Shown here one piece after another: positions 31,835-44,782 of a stretch of DNA of 64,000 nt. How positions within the stretch are numbered: the first letter of the stretch is position 1; each line of letters begins with the position of its first letter. Source of the stretch: Deinococcus sp. HSC-46F16 (GTDB lineage Bacteria > Deinococcota > Deinococci > Deinococcales > Deinococcaceae); NCBI RefSeq assembly GCF_024171495.1, contig NZ_JALJZW010000004.1, forward strand, positions 253,001-317,000, written 5' to 3'. The position numbers and the translations under genes were made by a program. A model generated the notes under the pieces. That model had not been told where the DNA came from and did no database searches. It saw only the letters and a list, made by a program, of their open reading frames with translations.

Positions 31835-32431
31835 GTGAATCTGCTGCTCCTCGTGCCCCTCCTCGCCCTGTCCTACCTGCTGGGGTCCATTCCGGCCGCC
31901 GCCTGGGTCGCCCGTGCGCGGGGCGTGGACATCCGCCGGGTGGGCAGCGGCAACAGCGGCGCCACCAACGTGCTGCGCTCGGTCGGCAAGGGACCGGCGG
32001 TCGCTGTCGCCGTCTTCGACATCGTCAAGGGGGCGCTCGCCGTCTTGATCGCGCGGGCGGCGGGCCTGGACGACCCGCAGGCGGCCCTGTGCGGGGCAGC
32101 CGCCGTGATCGGGCACAACTTCAGTCCCTTTCTGGGGTTCCGGGGCGGCAAGGGGGTGGCGACCACCTTCGGCACGCTGGTGGTCCTCTCGCCCGCCGCT
32201 GGGCTGGGGATGGCCGTGATCGGGCTCCTGACCGTCGCCCTGACCCGGCTGGTCTCGGCCGGAAGCATCCTGGGGGGCGTGACGGCGGCGCTGATCGCCT
32301 GGATCACGGGGCAGCCGCTGTGGCTGGCCCTCCTCGTGACGGCCCTCGTCGCCCTGATGGTCTGGCAACACCGCGACAACGTCAGCCGCTTGCAGGCGGG
32401 CAACGAGCGGCGGCTGGGAGACGAGGGCTGA
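31835..32431 (+). CDS. plsY: Glycerol-3-phosphate acyltransferase PlsY
   Basis: PlsY transfers acyl from acyl-phosphate to glycerol-3-phosphate in the membrane, the first step in phospholipid synthesis. The 198-residue protein has the family's three loop motifs: [11 protein letters not shown] and the [14 protein letters not shown] block, [18 protein letters not shown], and a later [13 protein letters not shown] near the C-terminus. The GTG at 31835 follows GGGGTGAT; the open frame extends 15 codons upstream without similarity. PlsX is not in the window. Confidence 0.95.
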   Translation: MNLLLLVPLLALSYLLGSIPAAAWVARARGVDIRRVGSGNSGATNVLRSVGKGPAVAVAVFDIVKGALAVLIARAAGLDDPQAALCGAAAVIGHNFSPFLGFRGGKGVATTFGTLVVLSPAAGLGMAVIGLLTVALTRLVSAGSILGGVTAALIAWITGQPLWLALLVTALVALMVWQHRDNVSRLQAGNERRLGDEG

Positions 32432-32439
32432 AGCCCGCG

Positions 32440-32739
32440 CTAACGGCGTTTGCGCAGGAACGACAGCCACCCGGCGGCCTGCGGGCGGCCCGGCGGGGCG
32501 AAGTCCTCCATGCGGATCTCAGGGTCGGGGAGGGGGGCCGCCTCCCAGGTGTCCCCGACGGCGACCTGCCCGCCGAAGCGGCCTGCGGCGTAGCGGGCGT
32601 GCCTGAGCTCGGCGTCCAGACTGGTGGCGCGGGGGTCGGCGAGGGCTTGCAACATGGCCTGCAAGGTTTCGTCGGCGCATTCCCAGCAGCCCTGGGCGAA
32701 GGTGGCTTCCTGACCGTAGATACGAATCCTGGCGGGCAT
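32440..32739 (-). CDS. Hypothetical protein
   Basis: I do not recognise this 99-residue soluble protein. It begins with a beta-like MPARIRIYGQEATF, has a CWEC pair near residues 19-22 that could bind metal or form a disulfide, and ends with a basic SFLRKRR. GGAG lies 8 nt before the ATG. Codon use matches its neighbours, so it is probably real. It is convergent with plsY with an 8-bp gap and divergent from asd. Confidence 0.6.
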   Translation of the reverse strand: MPARIRIYGQEATFAQGCWECADETLQAMLQALADPRATSLDAELRHARYAAGRFGGQVAVGDTWEAAPLPDPEIRMEDFAPPGRPQAAGWLSFLRKRR

Positions 32740-32865
32740 ACCGGGGCTCCCGTCTCCGGGCGGGACCTCTCCTGGGCACCCGCGCCCGGCCTTGATCTTG
32801 GCGATGCGGGCAGCATAGCGCAGCCGTGCGTCAGGCAGGTGTCCTGCCCGCGCCCCACCCTACCC

Positions 32866-32987
32866 TTGACCCCCCGCCCCCCGGCGGGTACCTTGCCCCC
32901 ATGCGCCGCCTGACGACCCGGACTCCGTCAGGGCGGCCCCCGCGTTCCCGGCCGCCCGCGCCCCCCGCGAGGCGGAGTTTTTCTTTT
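32866..32987 (+). promoter_or_regulatory. asd promoter and possible attenuator leader
   Basis: TTGACC (32866-32871) and TACCTT (32889-32894) are 17 nt apart. The leader then holds a 7-bp hairpin (CCTGACG 32909-32915, CGTCAGG 32926-32932), an 8-bp hairpin (GGGCGGCC 32931-32938, GGCCGCCC 32950-32957) and an outer pairing ACTCCG (32922-32927) with CGGAGT (32973-32978) that ends directly in TTTTTCTTTT. The first hairpin and the outer stem share bases, so they exclude one another. This is the layout of an attenuator; whether it works is unknown. Confidence 0.5.
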
Positions 32988-32998
32988 AAGGAGGACCT

Positions 32999-34018
<1,020 letters not shown>

Positions 34019-34070
34019 GCTCTAAGCTCGGCCCCTCCAACCCCTCACCTCCCTGCGGCAGACTGGAGCC

Positions 34071-34697
34071 ATGCGCTCCCCTTCCCTGCCCCCGCACCGT
34101 CCCCGCTCCCTGGTGGGGGCGGCCCTGCTGCTGACGGCGCTGCTGGTCGGCGGCGTGTGGGTGCAGGAGGTCGTGGACCAGTTTGCGTTCGGGGGACGGT
34201 TGGACCTGTACGGCATCGTCCCGCGTGACCCTGCCCGGCTGGAGAACGTGCTGGCCGCGCCGTTCCTGCATGGCGGCTTCGGGCATCTGATCGCCAACAC
34301 CGGGCCACTGGCGGTGCTGGCCTTTATGGGAGCGCTACGCGGAGTGGGGCGCTTCCTGGCGGCGAATGCTGTGATCATCGTGCTGGGTGGCGGGCTGGTG
34401 TGGCTGCTGGGGCGGGGCGGGAGCCTGCACCTGGGGGCCAGCCTGCTGGTCTTCGGGTATCTCGCCTACCTGCTGGGCGTGGGCTGGTGGGAGCGGACGC
34501 CGGGGGCGATCCTGGCGGCGCTGCTGGCCCTCTTCCTGTACGGCGGGGTGCTGTGGGGCGTGCTGCCCACCAATCCGCTCGTGTCGTGGGAGGCGCACCT
34601 GTTCGGCTTCGTGGCGGGGCTGGTCGCGGCGGCGTGGCTGCATGGGCGGCGGCCTCCGCGTCAGGCCAGCTCATATTCCCCACCTACGAGGTTCTGA
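34071..34697 (+). CDS. Rhomboid-family intramembrane protease
   Basis: The 208-residue protein has about six membrane helices and the rhomboid catalytic dyad: Ser124 in HLGASLL and His176 in [11 protein letters not shown]. The upstream [14 protein letters not shown], with the His-rich loop that shapes the active site, is also typical. It would cleave membrane-spanning substrates near their ends. CAGACT lies 6 nt before the ATG, a leaderless arrangement. The last 37 bp overlap the convergent Nudix gene, so its C-terminus beyond the last helix is poorly constrained. Confidence 0.88.
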   Translation: MRSPSLPPHRPRSLVGAALLLTALLVGGVWVQEVVDQFAFGGRLDLYGIVPRDPARLENVLAAPFLHGGFGHLIANTGPLAVLAFMGALRGVGRFLAANAVIIVLGGGLVWLLGRGGSLHLGASLLVFGYLAYLLGVGWWERTPGAILAALLALFLYGGVLWGVLPTNPLVSWEAHLFGFVAGLVAAAWLHGRRPPRQASSYSPPTRF

Positions 34698-35128
34698 CGC
34701 ACCCGCTCGACCAACTGCCCCTGCTCCGGCCAGAAGAGGGGCGGCACCGCGTCCAGAGGGCGCCATTCCAGCCGGAAACCAGGTTCCAGCGGCGTCACGC
34801 CGACTTCCTCGGTCACCCCCAGGAAAGAGCGCGTCACCTGCCAGCGCGTCCGGGCATAGTTCTGCCGCTCCAGCACGCCGAGGTCGGCCACGAGGCGCAC
34901 CACCGTCAGCCCCGCCTCCTCGCGCAGTTCGCGGTACAGGGCTTCCTCGTGCGTCTCGCCGGATTCCAGCCCGCCTTTGGGAAGCTGGAAATACTCGCCC
35001 GGCTCCACGACGACGGCCACGTGCCACTCCCCACCCTCGCGCCGCAAGACCACCGCGCCCACGCTGGCCCGCTCGGGGAGGTCCGGGGGCCGGACATACC
35101 ACGACCCGTCGGGCGGCGGAAGGCTCAC
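34661..35128 (-). CDS. Nudix hydrolase
   Basis: This 155-residue protein has a complete Nudix box at about 52-74, [17 protein letters not shown] followed by REEAGL, which binds Mg2+ and cleaves nucleoside diphosphates linked to another group. Substrate is not predictable. The GTG start overlaps the stop of the upstream VOC-family gene as GTGA. Deinococcus carries many Nudix genes. The 3' end overlaps the rhomboid gene by 37 bp on the opposite strand. Confidence 0.9.
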   Translation of the reverse strand: MSLPPPDGSWYVRPPDLPERASVGAVVLRREGGEWHVAVVVEPGEYFQLPKGGLESGETHEEALYRELREEAGLTVVRLVADLGVLERQNYARTRWQVTRSFLGVTEEVGVTPLEPGFRLEWRPLDAVPPLFWPEQGQLVERVRQNLVGGEYELA

Positions 35129-35751
35129 AGGGTGACCATGCCCCCCGGCGTCTCCAGCATCGCGGACAACTCCGGCTGCGGAGCTTCGTACACCTCCACG
35201 TCGCCCGCGAGGGGCAGGGCGTCCAGCCGGGCGCGGAGGGCGTCGGGGTCGGGGGTGCCCAGGCGCAGGGTCAGCAGGCGGACCCCGGCGTCGGGCAGGC
35301 GCGTGGGCGGGGGGGGCGTGTGCCACTCGATCAGGCTGGGGACGACCCCACCCCCCGGCAGCGAGCCGTCCGCCGGAACGGTGAGCGTCCAGCGGTGCTC
35401 GCCGCGCGACAGTTCCAGCGCCTCCCCATGGTGGGAAAGGTGGACCCCCGGCAGGTCCGGCACGCGGGCGACCCAGTGAATCAGGACCGGGCCGTCCTCC
35501 AGCCGCTCCTGGAGGTCCGGCGTGTCCAGCCCGAACCAGCGCGCGCGGGTCGGAGCTGGGGCCGCCGGATTGACCGCGATGACCTCCAGGTAGAGGTCCG
35601 GCCCCAGCGACAGCAGCGCGTTGTGGGTGCCGAACCGGGCGTGCTCGCCGCCGGGCTGCGTGGGCACCCCCAGGCGGCCTTCCAGCCACGCCCGGCCTTC
35701 GTCCAGCGTGCGGGCGGCGACGACGAGGTGGTCGGGAATGGCGGCGGACAT
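35125..35751 (-). CDS. VOC/glyoxalase-like protein
   Basis: The 208-residue protein fits the Glyoxalase_3-type VOC family: the N-terminal [23 protein letters not shown] is typical, with [11 protein letters not shown] and YLEVIAVNP following. The pattern of His/Glu metal ligands is only partly clear, so enzymatic activity is uncertain. TATGCT lies 6 nt before the ATG, suggesting a leaderless start of a small operon with the Nudix gene (GTGA overlap). Confidence 0.8.
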   Translation of the reverse strand: MSAAIPDHLVVAARTLDEGRAWLEGRLGVPTQPGGEHARFGTHNALLSLGPDLYLEVIAVNPAAPAPTRARWFGLDTPDLQERLEDGPVLIHWVARVPDLPGVHLSHHGEALELSRGEHRWTLTVPADGSLPGGGVVPSLIEWHTPPPPTRLPDAGVRLLTLRLGTPDPDALRARLDALPLAGDVEVYEAPQPELSAMLETPGGMVTL

Positions 35752-35785
35752 GGGACGAGCATACCGGCCCGCTGTTCCCGTTACC

Positions 35786-37048
<1,263 letters not shown>

Positions 37049-37061
37049 GCAGGGGAGGCTA

Positions 37062-37547
37062 TCAGCCGTCCCGTCCGCTCTCAGCCGCTTCCCCCAGCTC
37101 CAGCCCGTAGCACAGGCTCTCCTCCATCCCCACGTAGTACCCGTAATTGGGAATGCGCCGGAAGCCCGCCGACTCGTAAAGGTGCAGGGCCTCGGCCTGA
37201 CGGTCGCCGGTTTCCAGCACCAGCCGCGTGTAGCCCAGCGCCCGCCCCCGCTCAATCAGACCAGCCAGAATTTGCCGCCCCAGCCCCCTACCCCGCGCTG
37301 CCGGGACAGTGTACATGCGCTTGACTTCGGCGCTCTCCGGGTCCAGGCGCTTGAGGGCACCGCAGGCCAGCAGCTCGCCGTCCTCCTCCACCCCCAGCAG
37401 CACGCTGCCCTCGCCCGCGAGCACGGCGGGGTCGAAGGGCTCGGTGCGCTCGTCGGTGTCGCCGTAGAGGGTCCGCAACTCGCGCTGCTGCGCGGTCATC
37501 AGGCGGGCGGCGCTGGAGTCGTTGAAGGCCAGGGGGACGAGGGGCAT
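37062..37547 (-). CDS. GNAT-family N-acetyltransferase
   Basis: The 161-residue protein has the acetyl-CoA binding motif in [14 protein letters not shown] and the following helix, with the usual beta strands before and the [10 protein letters not shown] motif after. Its acyl acceptor is not predictable. TAGGCT lies 5 nt before the ATG at 37547, so it seems leaderless. The lipoprotein gene ends 8 bp upstream on the same strand. Confidence 0.9.
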   Translation of the reverse strand: MPLVPLAFNDSSAARLMTAQQRELRTLYGDTDERTEPFDPAVLAGEGSVLLGVEEDGELLACGALKRLDPESAEVKRMYTVPAARGRGLGRQILAGLIERGRALGYTRLVLETGDRQAEALHLYESAGFRRIPNYGYYVGMEESLCYGLELGEAAESGRDG

Positions 37548-37555
37548 GGGCCAGC

Positions 37556-37939
37556 CTACTCCCCCGCCCCCGACGCCAGCGCCTGCCCGGACCCGTCCAG
37601 CACGCGGAAGGCGTAGCTCTGCGGCGTGAGGCGCTCCCAGGTCACCCGGAACTCCTGACACGACCCCGGCACCGCGAGCGCGGATTCGGCAGGGTAACCG
37701 CCCCGTTCCTGCCGGGTCAGTTCCAGCGTGCGCGAGAGGTCGTTGGCGCAGTGGGTCGCGGCGGCCTGCTGCACGGTGGCGGCAGCTTCTGCCGGGACGG
37801 AGGGAGCGGCGGCCAGGGCCTCCACCCGCGCTTCGAGGTCGGTCACGCGGGCCTTTAGATGGGCCACCTCGGCGCGGGCCTCGCGGTCCTGGCAGGCGGT
37901 CAGGGAGAGGGACAGGAGGAGCAGGAAGGCGCGGGGCAC
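37556..37939 (-). CDS. Putative lipoprotein with coiled coil
   Basis: This 127-residue protein has a lipoprotein signal peptide ending in the lipobox LTAC (Cys16), a short coiled-coil (about 22-46, [16 protein letters not shown]), and a C-terminal domain with two Cys. Function unknown; it should be attached to the outer face of a membrane. A GTG start at 37939 is 5 bp after the rRNA methyltransferase stop, with AGAGG before it, so the two are likely cotranscribed. Confidence 0.75.
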   Translation of the reverse strand: MPRAFLLLLSLSLTACQDREARAEVAHLKARVTDLEARVEALAAAPSVPAEAAATVQQAAATHCANDLSRTLELTRQERGGYPAESALAVPGSCQEFRVTWERLTPQSYAFRVLDGSGQALASGAGE

Positions 37940-37944
37940 GGCCT

Positions 37945-39177
37945 CTACCGCTCCAGCACGCTTACGACTTCCACGTGGCTGGTCTGGGGGTAGAAGTCGT
38001 GGGGGGTCACGGACCCCAGCTTCCAGCCCCGGCGCACGAAGTCGCCCACGTCCCGCGCCCAGGTCGCGGGGTCGCAGCTCACGTACACCAGACGGTCGGC
38101 AGTGCTGGCCTGGATGTGCTCGCGGGCCTCCGGCTCCAGCCCGGCGCGGGGCGGGTCCACCACGATCACGTCCACGCCGAGCTCGCTGAAGCGGGCCGCG
38201 TCGCCGCTGCGGTAGGTCACGTTGCGCTCGCCGCTCAGGGCCGCCGCCTGCCGCCCCCGCGCCAGCGCTTCGGGCGCCGAGTCCAGCACGGTCACGCGGG
38301 TGAAGCGGGGCGAGAGATGCCGCCCGATGGCCCCCGAGCCGCCGTAGAGGTCCACGGCGTGCGTGCCCTGCCCGGCCAGCTCCGCCGCACGGAGGTAGGC
38401 CAGCCCCGCCGCCTCCGGGTTCACCTGCGCGAAGCCGGTCGCGGTCACGCCGACCTGCACCCGCCCAAACTGCTCCTGCACCTCGGACTCGCCCGCGATC
38501 AGGCGCACGCCCGCCCCAAAGCGCCGCCCGGCGGGTTCCGCGAGACTGACGCCGACCACGCCCGCGTCCATCAGGTGATCGGAGGCCCGCAGGAACACGC
38601 GCGGCTCGCCCGCCCCGATCAGCGCCGCGACCACTTCCCCCGTCAGGCGGCTGGCGCGGAAGGCAACCTCGGTGGCGGGGTCGAGCAGCTCGGGGTCAAT
38701 GCGGTCCATCACGGCCTGAATCGCCTCCATGACGAGGGGGTCCTGGCCCACCGGCTGCGGGTCCCGGCCCCGGCGCTCGCGGTAGGCGAGGCCCGCCGGG
38801 GTCACGAGGTACTGCGCCGTGTTGCGGTAGCGCCACTCGCGCGGGCTGGGCACCGTCTCCGCGACCGGGTGCCGCAGCTTGGCGATCCGGGTCAGCGCCT
38901 CTTCCACGAAGCCGCGCTTGTACCGGAGCTGGGCGGGGTACGCCGCGTGCGCGAGGTCCACGGTGGGCAGGTCGGGGGCGTCCACCCGGTCGGGGCTGGG
39001 GGTCAGCACCCGGCGGGTCACGCCCTGGCGCACACCCCGGCCCGCGCGGACCTCGGCCTCCACCCGTTCGCCGGGCAGGGCGCCGCGCACCAGCACCACG
39101 CCGGACTCGTCGCGGGACAGGCCCAGCCCTCCGGCGACCAGTTTTTCGATTTCCAGCGTGAGCAGAGCGTCAGACAT
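37945..39177 (-). CDS. RlmC/RlmD-type 23S rRNA (uracil-5-)methyltransferase
   Basis: The 410-residue protein has an N-terminal TRAM domain (residues 5-60) and a C-terminal SAM-dependent methyltransferase domain with [21 protein letters not shown] and the nucleophile Cys in [12 protein letters not shown]. It would methylate a uridine in 23S rRNA or tRNA. The CxxxxxCxxC iron-sulfur motif that usually precedes the YPAQLRYKR segment is missing. TACCCT lies 9 nt before the ATG at 39177. The 627-codon open frame around it is not all real; its upstream part overlaps the hydrolase gene. Confidence 0.88.
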   Translation of the reverse strand: MSDALLTLEIEKLVAGGLGLSRDESGVVLVRGALPGERVEAEVRAGRGVRQGVTRRVLTPSPDRVDAPDLPTVDLAHAAYPAQLRYKRGFVEEALTRIAKLRHPVAETVPSPREWRYRNTAQYLVTPAGLAYRERRGRDPQPVGQDPLVMEAIQAVMDRIDPELLDPATEVAFRASRLTGEVVAALIGAGEPRVFLRASDHLMDAGVVGVSLAEPAGRRFGAGVRLIAGESEVQEQFGRVQVGVTATGFAQVNPEAAGLAYLRAAELAGQGTHAVDLYGGSGAIGRHLSPRFTRVTVLDSAPEALARGRQAAALSGERNVTYRSGDAARFSELGVDVIVVDPPRAGLEPEAREHIQASTADRLVYVSCDPATWARDVGDFVRRGWKLGSVTPHDFYPQTSHVEVVSVLER

Positions 39178-39206
39178 ATGGGGGACAGGGTAGCGCGGGC
39201 GGGGGG

Positions 39207-39932
39207 TCAGGACGGCCCGAGCGTCTCCCCCACCACCCGCGCCCACTGCTCCCCGTCCGGCACGTGGGCCAGGCCCGGCACCTCCAGCAGCCGCGCCCCC
39301 GCCCGCGCCGCCAGCGTGCGCCCCAGCTCCGGCGGGCAGATGCGGTCCTCGGGGCCGATCACCACCCAGGTCGGCCCGCCGATACGCTCCGCGTGCGTGA
39401 GGGGCGAGCCGTCCACCCACTGCGCCGGGGTCAGCACCGCGTCGTAATAGCGACGCAGGATGCCCGAAGTCGTGCCCGCGTACACCCCACGCAGGTCGGC
39501 GGGCGGATTGACGGCCACGGTGCGCCCCGCCCGGTGGCCCTGCGCCGCCGCCAACAGCGCGACGAGGCCCCCCAGCGAGAGGCCCACCACGGCCGTCTGG
39601 GTCACCCACGGCTGAGCCTCTAGCCACGCCAGCGCCCGCCCGAGGTCGCCCGGCCCGCTGCGCCCGTAGTCGTCGCACCCGCCCGACCCGCGCCAACCGC
39701 GCAGCGAGAGGCTGACCCCGTGCCAGCCTGCCGCGTGGAGCAGCCGGGCTGGGGTTGCCATGTCGGACGCGTCCTGCCCCCAGCCGTGCAGCAGCAGGGC
39801 GGCGGGGGCCGGTCGGGGCTGGCGCCACAGGTAGCCGCCCAGCGTCACGTCCCCCGGTGTGTCTTCTCGTGGGGGAAGCGTGAGTCGGGCGGCGCCGGGC
39901 AGATCGGGCAGCGAGAGGCCGGGGACCTCCAC
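39207..39932 (-). CDS. Alpha/beta hydrolase
   Basis: The 241-residue protein shows [13 protein letters not shown] with its oxyanion-hole region, the nucleophile elbow [11 protein letters not shown] and a late [11 protein letters not shown] with the catalytic His. No signal peptide. Its substrate is unknown. A GTG at 39932 follows the speA stop by 5 bp, so it is probably read with speA, and the methyltransferase follows 30 bp on. Confidence 0.82.
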   Translation of the reverse strand: MEVPGLSLPDLPGAARLTLPPREDTPGDVTLGGYLWRQPRPAPAALLLHGWGQDASDMATPARLLHAAGWHGVSLSLRGWRGSGGCDDYGRSGPGDLGRALAWLEAQPWVTQTAVVGLSLGGLVALLAAAQGHRAGRTVAVNPPADLRGVYAGTTSGILRRYYDAVLTPAQWVDGSPLTHAERIGGPTWVVIGPEDRICPPELGRTLAARAGARLLEVPGLAHVPDGEQWARVVGETLGPS

Positions 39933-39937
39933 CGCGC

Positions 39938-41848
<1,911 letters not shown>

Positions 41849-41916
41849 GTCAGGCGTCCTCCGTGGGTAAGGTAGGCTCGCCGTGCGCGGGGTTCGGAGT
41901 CCGGACTGCGGGCTCA

Positions 41917-41952
<36 letters not shown>

Positions 41953-42000
41953 GAAATGCCCGGAGGGGTAGGGGTCCAGACGGCAATTGGAGACGCGGTC

Positions 42001-42051
42001 AGCGGTCAGCCGCCAGCTTCCGGCCATAGGCGTCCCGGGTGGCGGCTGACC
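42001..42051. repeat. Interspersed repeat, copy 2, with inverted repeat
   Basis: Bases 42001-42024 match 4650-4673 at 22 of 24 positions. The element also holds a perfect 12-bp inverted repeat, GGTCAGCCGCCA (42004-42015) and TGGCGGCTGACC (42040-42051). It lies between tRNA-Asp and speA. Probably a small non-coding interspersed repeat. Confidence 0.6.
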
Positions 42052-42078
42052 CCCGGGTGCTGGCCGCTCAACAAGGAG

Positions 42079-42110
42079 GGGAGCGAGGCCCCTAATGGCA
42101 CCTCGCTCCC
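42079..42110 (-). terminator. tRNA-Asp terminator
   Basis: A perfect 10-bp stem (GGGAGCGAGG with CCTCGCTCCC, 12-nt loop) lies 10 bp after the tRNA on the minus strand and is followed by CTCCTTGTT. Confidence 0.7.
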
Positions 42111-42119
42111 CCCTTCTTC

Positions 42120-42197
<78 letters not shown>

Positions 42198-42254
42198 CGG
42201 AAAGAAGAGTACGGGGCGCAGGGCGGGAAGTCAAGCCGCGCTAGCCTGGGCGCC

Positions 42255-43247
42255 ATGACAGCAGCGCAGGCCGGGCAGGTCGTCTTCACGCGTGGGGGCG
42301 TTGACGAGAGCATCCACACGGTTCACGTCGCGGTGGTGGACGGGGCAGGTGAGGTGGTTGCGGCGTGCGGGGCTGCGGGGTTGGTGACCTTTCCCCGGTC
42401 GAGTTCCAAGCCGGTGCAGGCGCTGCCCCTCGCGCTCGCGGTGCCGGAGTTGCCAGACGACGAGCTGGCGATCGCGTGTGCCAGCCACACCGGAACCCCG
42501 GAGCATCTGGCGGTCGTGGAGCGGCTGCTGGCGCGGTCGGGCAGCACGGTGGCCGACCTGCGCTGCGGCACGCACCCGCCCTTCGATCCGGGCGCGGCGG
42601 CCGACCTGATTCGCCGGAACGAGAAGCCCACCCCGCTGCACCACAACTGCTCGGGCAAACACGCGGGGATGCTGCTGGCGTGCGTCCGGCACGGCTGGCC
42701 GCGCGAGGGGTATGCGGAGCACGGGCACCCGCTTCAGGTGCGGATTCGGGAACTGCACGCCGAACTGGGCGGAGTGGCGTTGGAGGCCGTGCAGGCGGGG
42801 ACCGACGGGTGCAGCGTCCCGGCCTTCGCGCTGCCGCTGGACGCCACCGCGCGGATGTTCGCCCGGCTCGCGGCGCCGCAGGGAGAACTGACCCCGGCGC
42901 TGGAACGCATCTTCGCCGCCATGACCGCCTGGCCCTTCCTGATCGCCGGACCCGGACGGCTCGATACGACGCTGATGCCCCTGGTGCCCGGCCTCGCCGC
43001 GAAGATGGGCGCGGAGGCGTTCTACGGGATGGCGCTGCGGGAGACTCCGCGCGGCCCGCTGGGCGTGGCCTTCAAGGTCGCGGACGGCGGCGAGCGGGCG
43101 CGGCCCCACGTCGCCCTCGCGGTGCTGGAGGCGCTGGGCGTGTCCGTCACCCCAGAGATGCGGACGCTCGCCCCCGCCACGCTGAGCAACTGGGCCGGGC
43201 GCGGAGTGGGCACGGTGGAAGCCCACGTCGGGCTGACCTGGGCGTGA
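42255..43247 (+). CDS. L-asparaginase II-type protein
   Basis: The 330-residue protein fits the asparaginase II family distinct from the E. coli AnsB type. It shows RSSSKPVQALPLAL, ASHTGTPEHLAVVERLLARSG and the His-Asn-Cys-Ser-Gly-Lys-His motif HHNCSGKHAGMLLACV, with a later DGCSVPAFALPL. It would hydrolyse asparagine to aspartate and ammonia, probably in the cytoplasm; specificity is inferred. TAGCCT lies 7 nt before the ATG, so it is leaderless. It converges with the next gene, leaving one base between the stops. Confidence 0.88.
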   Translation: MTAAQAGQVVFTRGGVDESIHTVHVAVVDGAGEVVAACGAAGLVTFPRSSSKPVQALPLALAVPELPDDELAIACASHTGTPEHLAVVERLLARSGSTVADLRCGTHPPFDPGAAADLIRRNEKPTPLHHNCSGKHAGMLLACVRHGWPREGYAEHGHPLQVRIRELHAELGGVALEAVQAGTDGCSVPAFALPLDATARMFARLAAPQGELTPALERIFAAMTAWPFLIAGPGRLDTTLMPLVPGLAAKMGAEAFYGMALRETPRGPLGVAFKVADGGERARPHVALAVLEALGVSVTPEMRTLAPATLSNWAGRGVGTVEAHVGLTWA

Positions 43248-43248
43248 G

Positions 43249-44115
43249 TCAGCGCCGCGTGGCCGTGAAACTCAGCTTGTAGGAGGTGCAGTCGTCGGCC
43301 TCCACCAGAAAGGTGCCCTGCGCCTGGGTGGCCGACACGAATCGCCCAGCGAACTCCCAGGCGAGGTAGGGGGCGGTGGCGCGGCGGTTGAAGGCGCCCG
43401 CCTGCACGGGCACGTTGCCGGGCATCTCGCCCAGTTCACCGATCAACCGGGCGTTGAGCTTGGCGCCGCTGCTGCTCAGCGAGTCGCGGCAACGCCAGTA
43501 GCCCGTCATGCGGACGTTGGTGATCGTGCGCCCGTCGGCCGCCACCTGAAAGCTGATGCTGGTGCCCTTGAAGTCCCCGGTCAGGTCGCCCGTGTAGGTG
43601 CCGGGCCGGGGCGTCACCCCGGCAGCGGCGGCGGGGGTGGGCGAGGCCGGACGGGCAGCGGGGGCCGCCTGCGCCTGGGCGGCCCGCAGTTGGCACCAGC
43701 CCAGCACCACGCTCTCGTCGTCGAGGTAGAGCAGGCCCACGTAACGGTTCGCCTTCTCGGTCAGGCGAAAGGAAAGGGCGGTGGTGCCGTCCTCCTCGAC
43801 CTCGTCCAGCGTCTCGAACACGAGGCCCCGCTTGCCGAACTGTGTGCCCAGATCGTCCACGATCCGGTCCGCGAGCTCTGGATCGTTCCAGACGAGGTAT
43901 TCGCTCGCCTGACAGGTGCTTCCTTCTTCCCGCGCCAGCCCACTCAGATAGCTCCCGAACTCGCGGGTGGCGGCGGCGTCGGTGACCCGAATGGCCCCCG
44001 GCGTCACGGGCAGACGCAGGAGGGTGGAGGAGGGCGCCGGTCCCTGCTGCGCCGGAGCGAGAGTCACAAGGGTCAGGCCAAGGGTGAGGGCGAGGGTCAG
44101 CCGCAGCGTGGTCAT
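43249..44115 (-). CDS. Secreted protein of unknown function
   Basis: This 288-residue protein starts with a signal peptide (MTTLRLTLALTLGLTLVTLAPAQ). It has two parts: residues about 30-145 and, after an Ala/Pro linker, a C-terminal domain of about 110 residues with GTYTGDLTGDFKGTSISFQVAADG, a lipocalin-like beta pattern, and a conserved pair of Cys. I do not recognise a family. GGAAGG lies about 5 nt before the ATG. Confidence 0.7.
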   Translation of the reverse strand: MTTLRLTLALTLGLTLVTLAPAQQGPAPSSTLLRLPVTPGAIRVTDAAATREFGSYLSGLAREEGSTCQASEYLVWNDPELADRIVDDLGTQFGKRGLVFETLDEVEEDGTTALSFRLTEKANRYVGLLYLDDESVVLGWCQLRAAQAQAAPAARPASPTPAAAAGVTPRPGTYTGDLTGDFKGTSISFQVAADGRTITNVRMTGYWRCRDSLSSSGAKLNARLIGELGEMPGNVPVQAGAFNRRATAPYLAWEFAGRFVSATQAQGTFLVEADDCTSYKLSFTATRR

Positions 44116-44205
44116 GGGTCCCTTCCTTTCCGTGGCCGCACCTGCGGGCCACGCCCGCACCTGTCCCGGCGGGTGGCCCGCTGGCATTGTGACGGTGGCC
44201 TCACT

Positions 44206-44671
44206 TTAAGGCCACTCGCTGTCCTGAATTCCCTCCCCCGGCGGCCCATTACGGGGGGGGGCCGTCCGCAAAGTCCCCACATAGTCCTCCAGCGGCCCCA
44301 GTCCCACCCCGGCCCCCCGCGCGTCCACGTCACCCGGTTCCAGCGGGAAGGGCTGACCGTCCGGCCCCACTTAGGTCCCGTAGCGCTGCGGCCTGCCCTC
44401 ACGGATGCAGATGCGGTCGTACAGGGAAGCGGCGTGGGCGGGGTCCACCTCGCCGGGGGGCTGGGAGCGCCACAGCGCCAGCACCTCCTTTTGAAAGGCC
44501 AAGTCGGGCGAATGTGGCGCGAGCAGCCAGACCGCCGTCGCTCCGTCCTCCCCCACCCGCGAGCGGCCCGGCCAGTCTTCCCGCGCCACAGCCTCCCGCA
44601 GTACGTGGATCGAAGGCGAGCCACGCCGCCGCGTCCACCGGACCGGAGCGCAGTTGCTGGTCCTCAGTCAT
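44206..44671 (-). pseudogene. Decayed DUF6624-type gene
   Basis: The C-terminal part resembles DUF6624 proteins (GEDGATAVWLLAPHSPDLAFQ, DRICIREGRPQRYGT) but is broken. The ATG at 44671 begins MTEDQQLRSGPVDAAAWLAFDP, then an extra base near 44610-44630 shifts the frame to VLREAVAREDWPG. Later a TAA at 44371-44373 stands where the family has Gln (YGTQ); in the same frame GPDGQPFPLEPGDVD and GLGPLEDY continue to a TAA at 44206-44208. Two lesions and loss of codon bias point to inactivation. Confidence 0.75.
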
Positions 44672-44720
44672 CCGCCAGAGAAGCCATTTGCGGAGGTTGG
44701 CGAAATTCGACTCGCATACC

Positions 44721-44782
44721 TTGACCCCCGGTGCATTCCGCGCTATCTTCTGTCCATCACCGCCCGAAGTGGCGGCTTTTTT
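44721..44782 (+). promoter_or_regulatory. Promoter running directly into a terminator
   Basis: TTGACC (44721-44726) and TATCTT (44744-44749) are 17 nt apart on the plus strand. A transcript from about 44756 would meet a CCGCC/GGCGG hairpin at 44760-44775 and a run of T at 44777-44782. The expected RNA is only about 25-30 nt. No gene fits in between. Confidence 0.5.

Noticed and set aside
32866..32998. Lysine riboswitch upstream of asd.
   Set aside because: The leader is about 100 nt, too short for the lysine aptamer, and its five-helix core is not seen.
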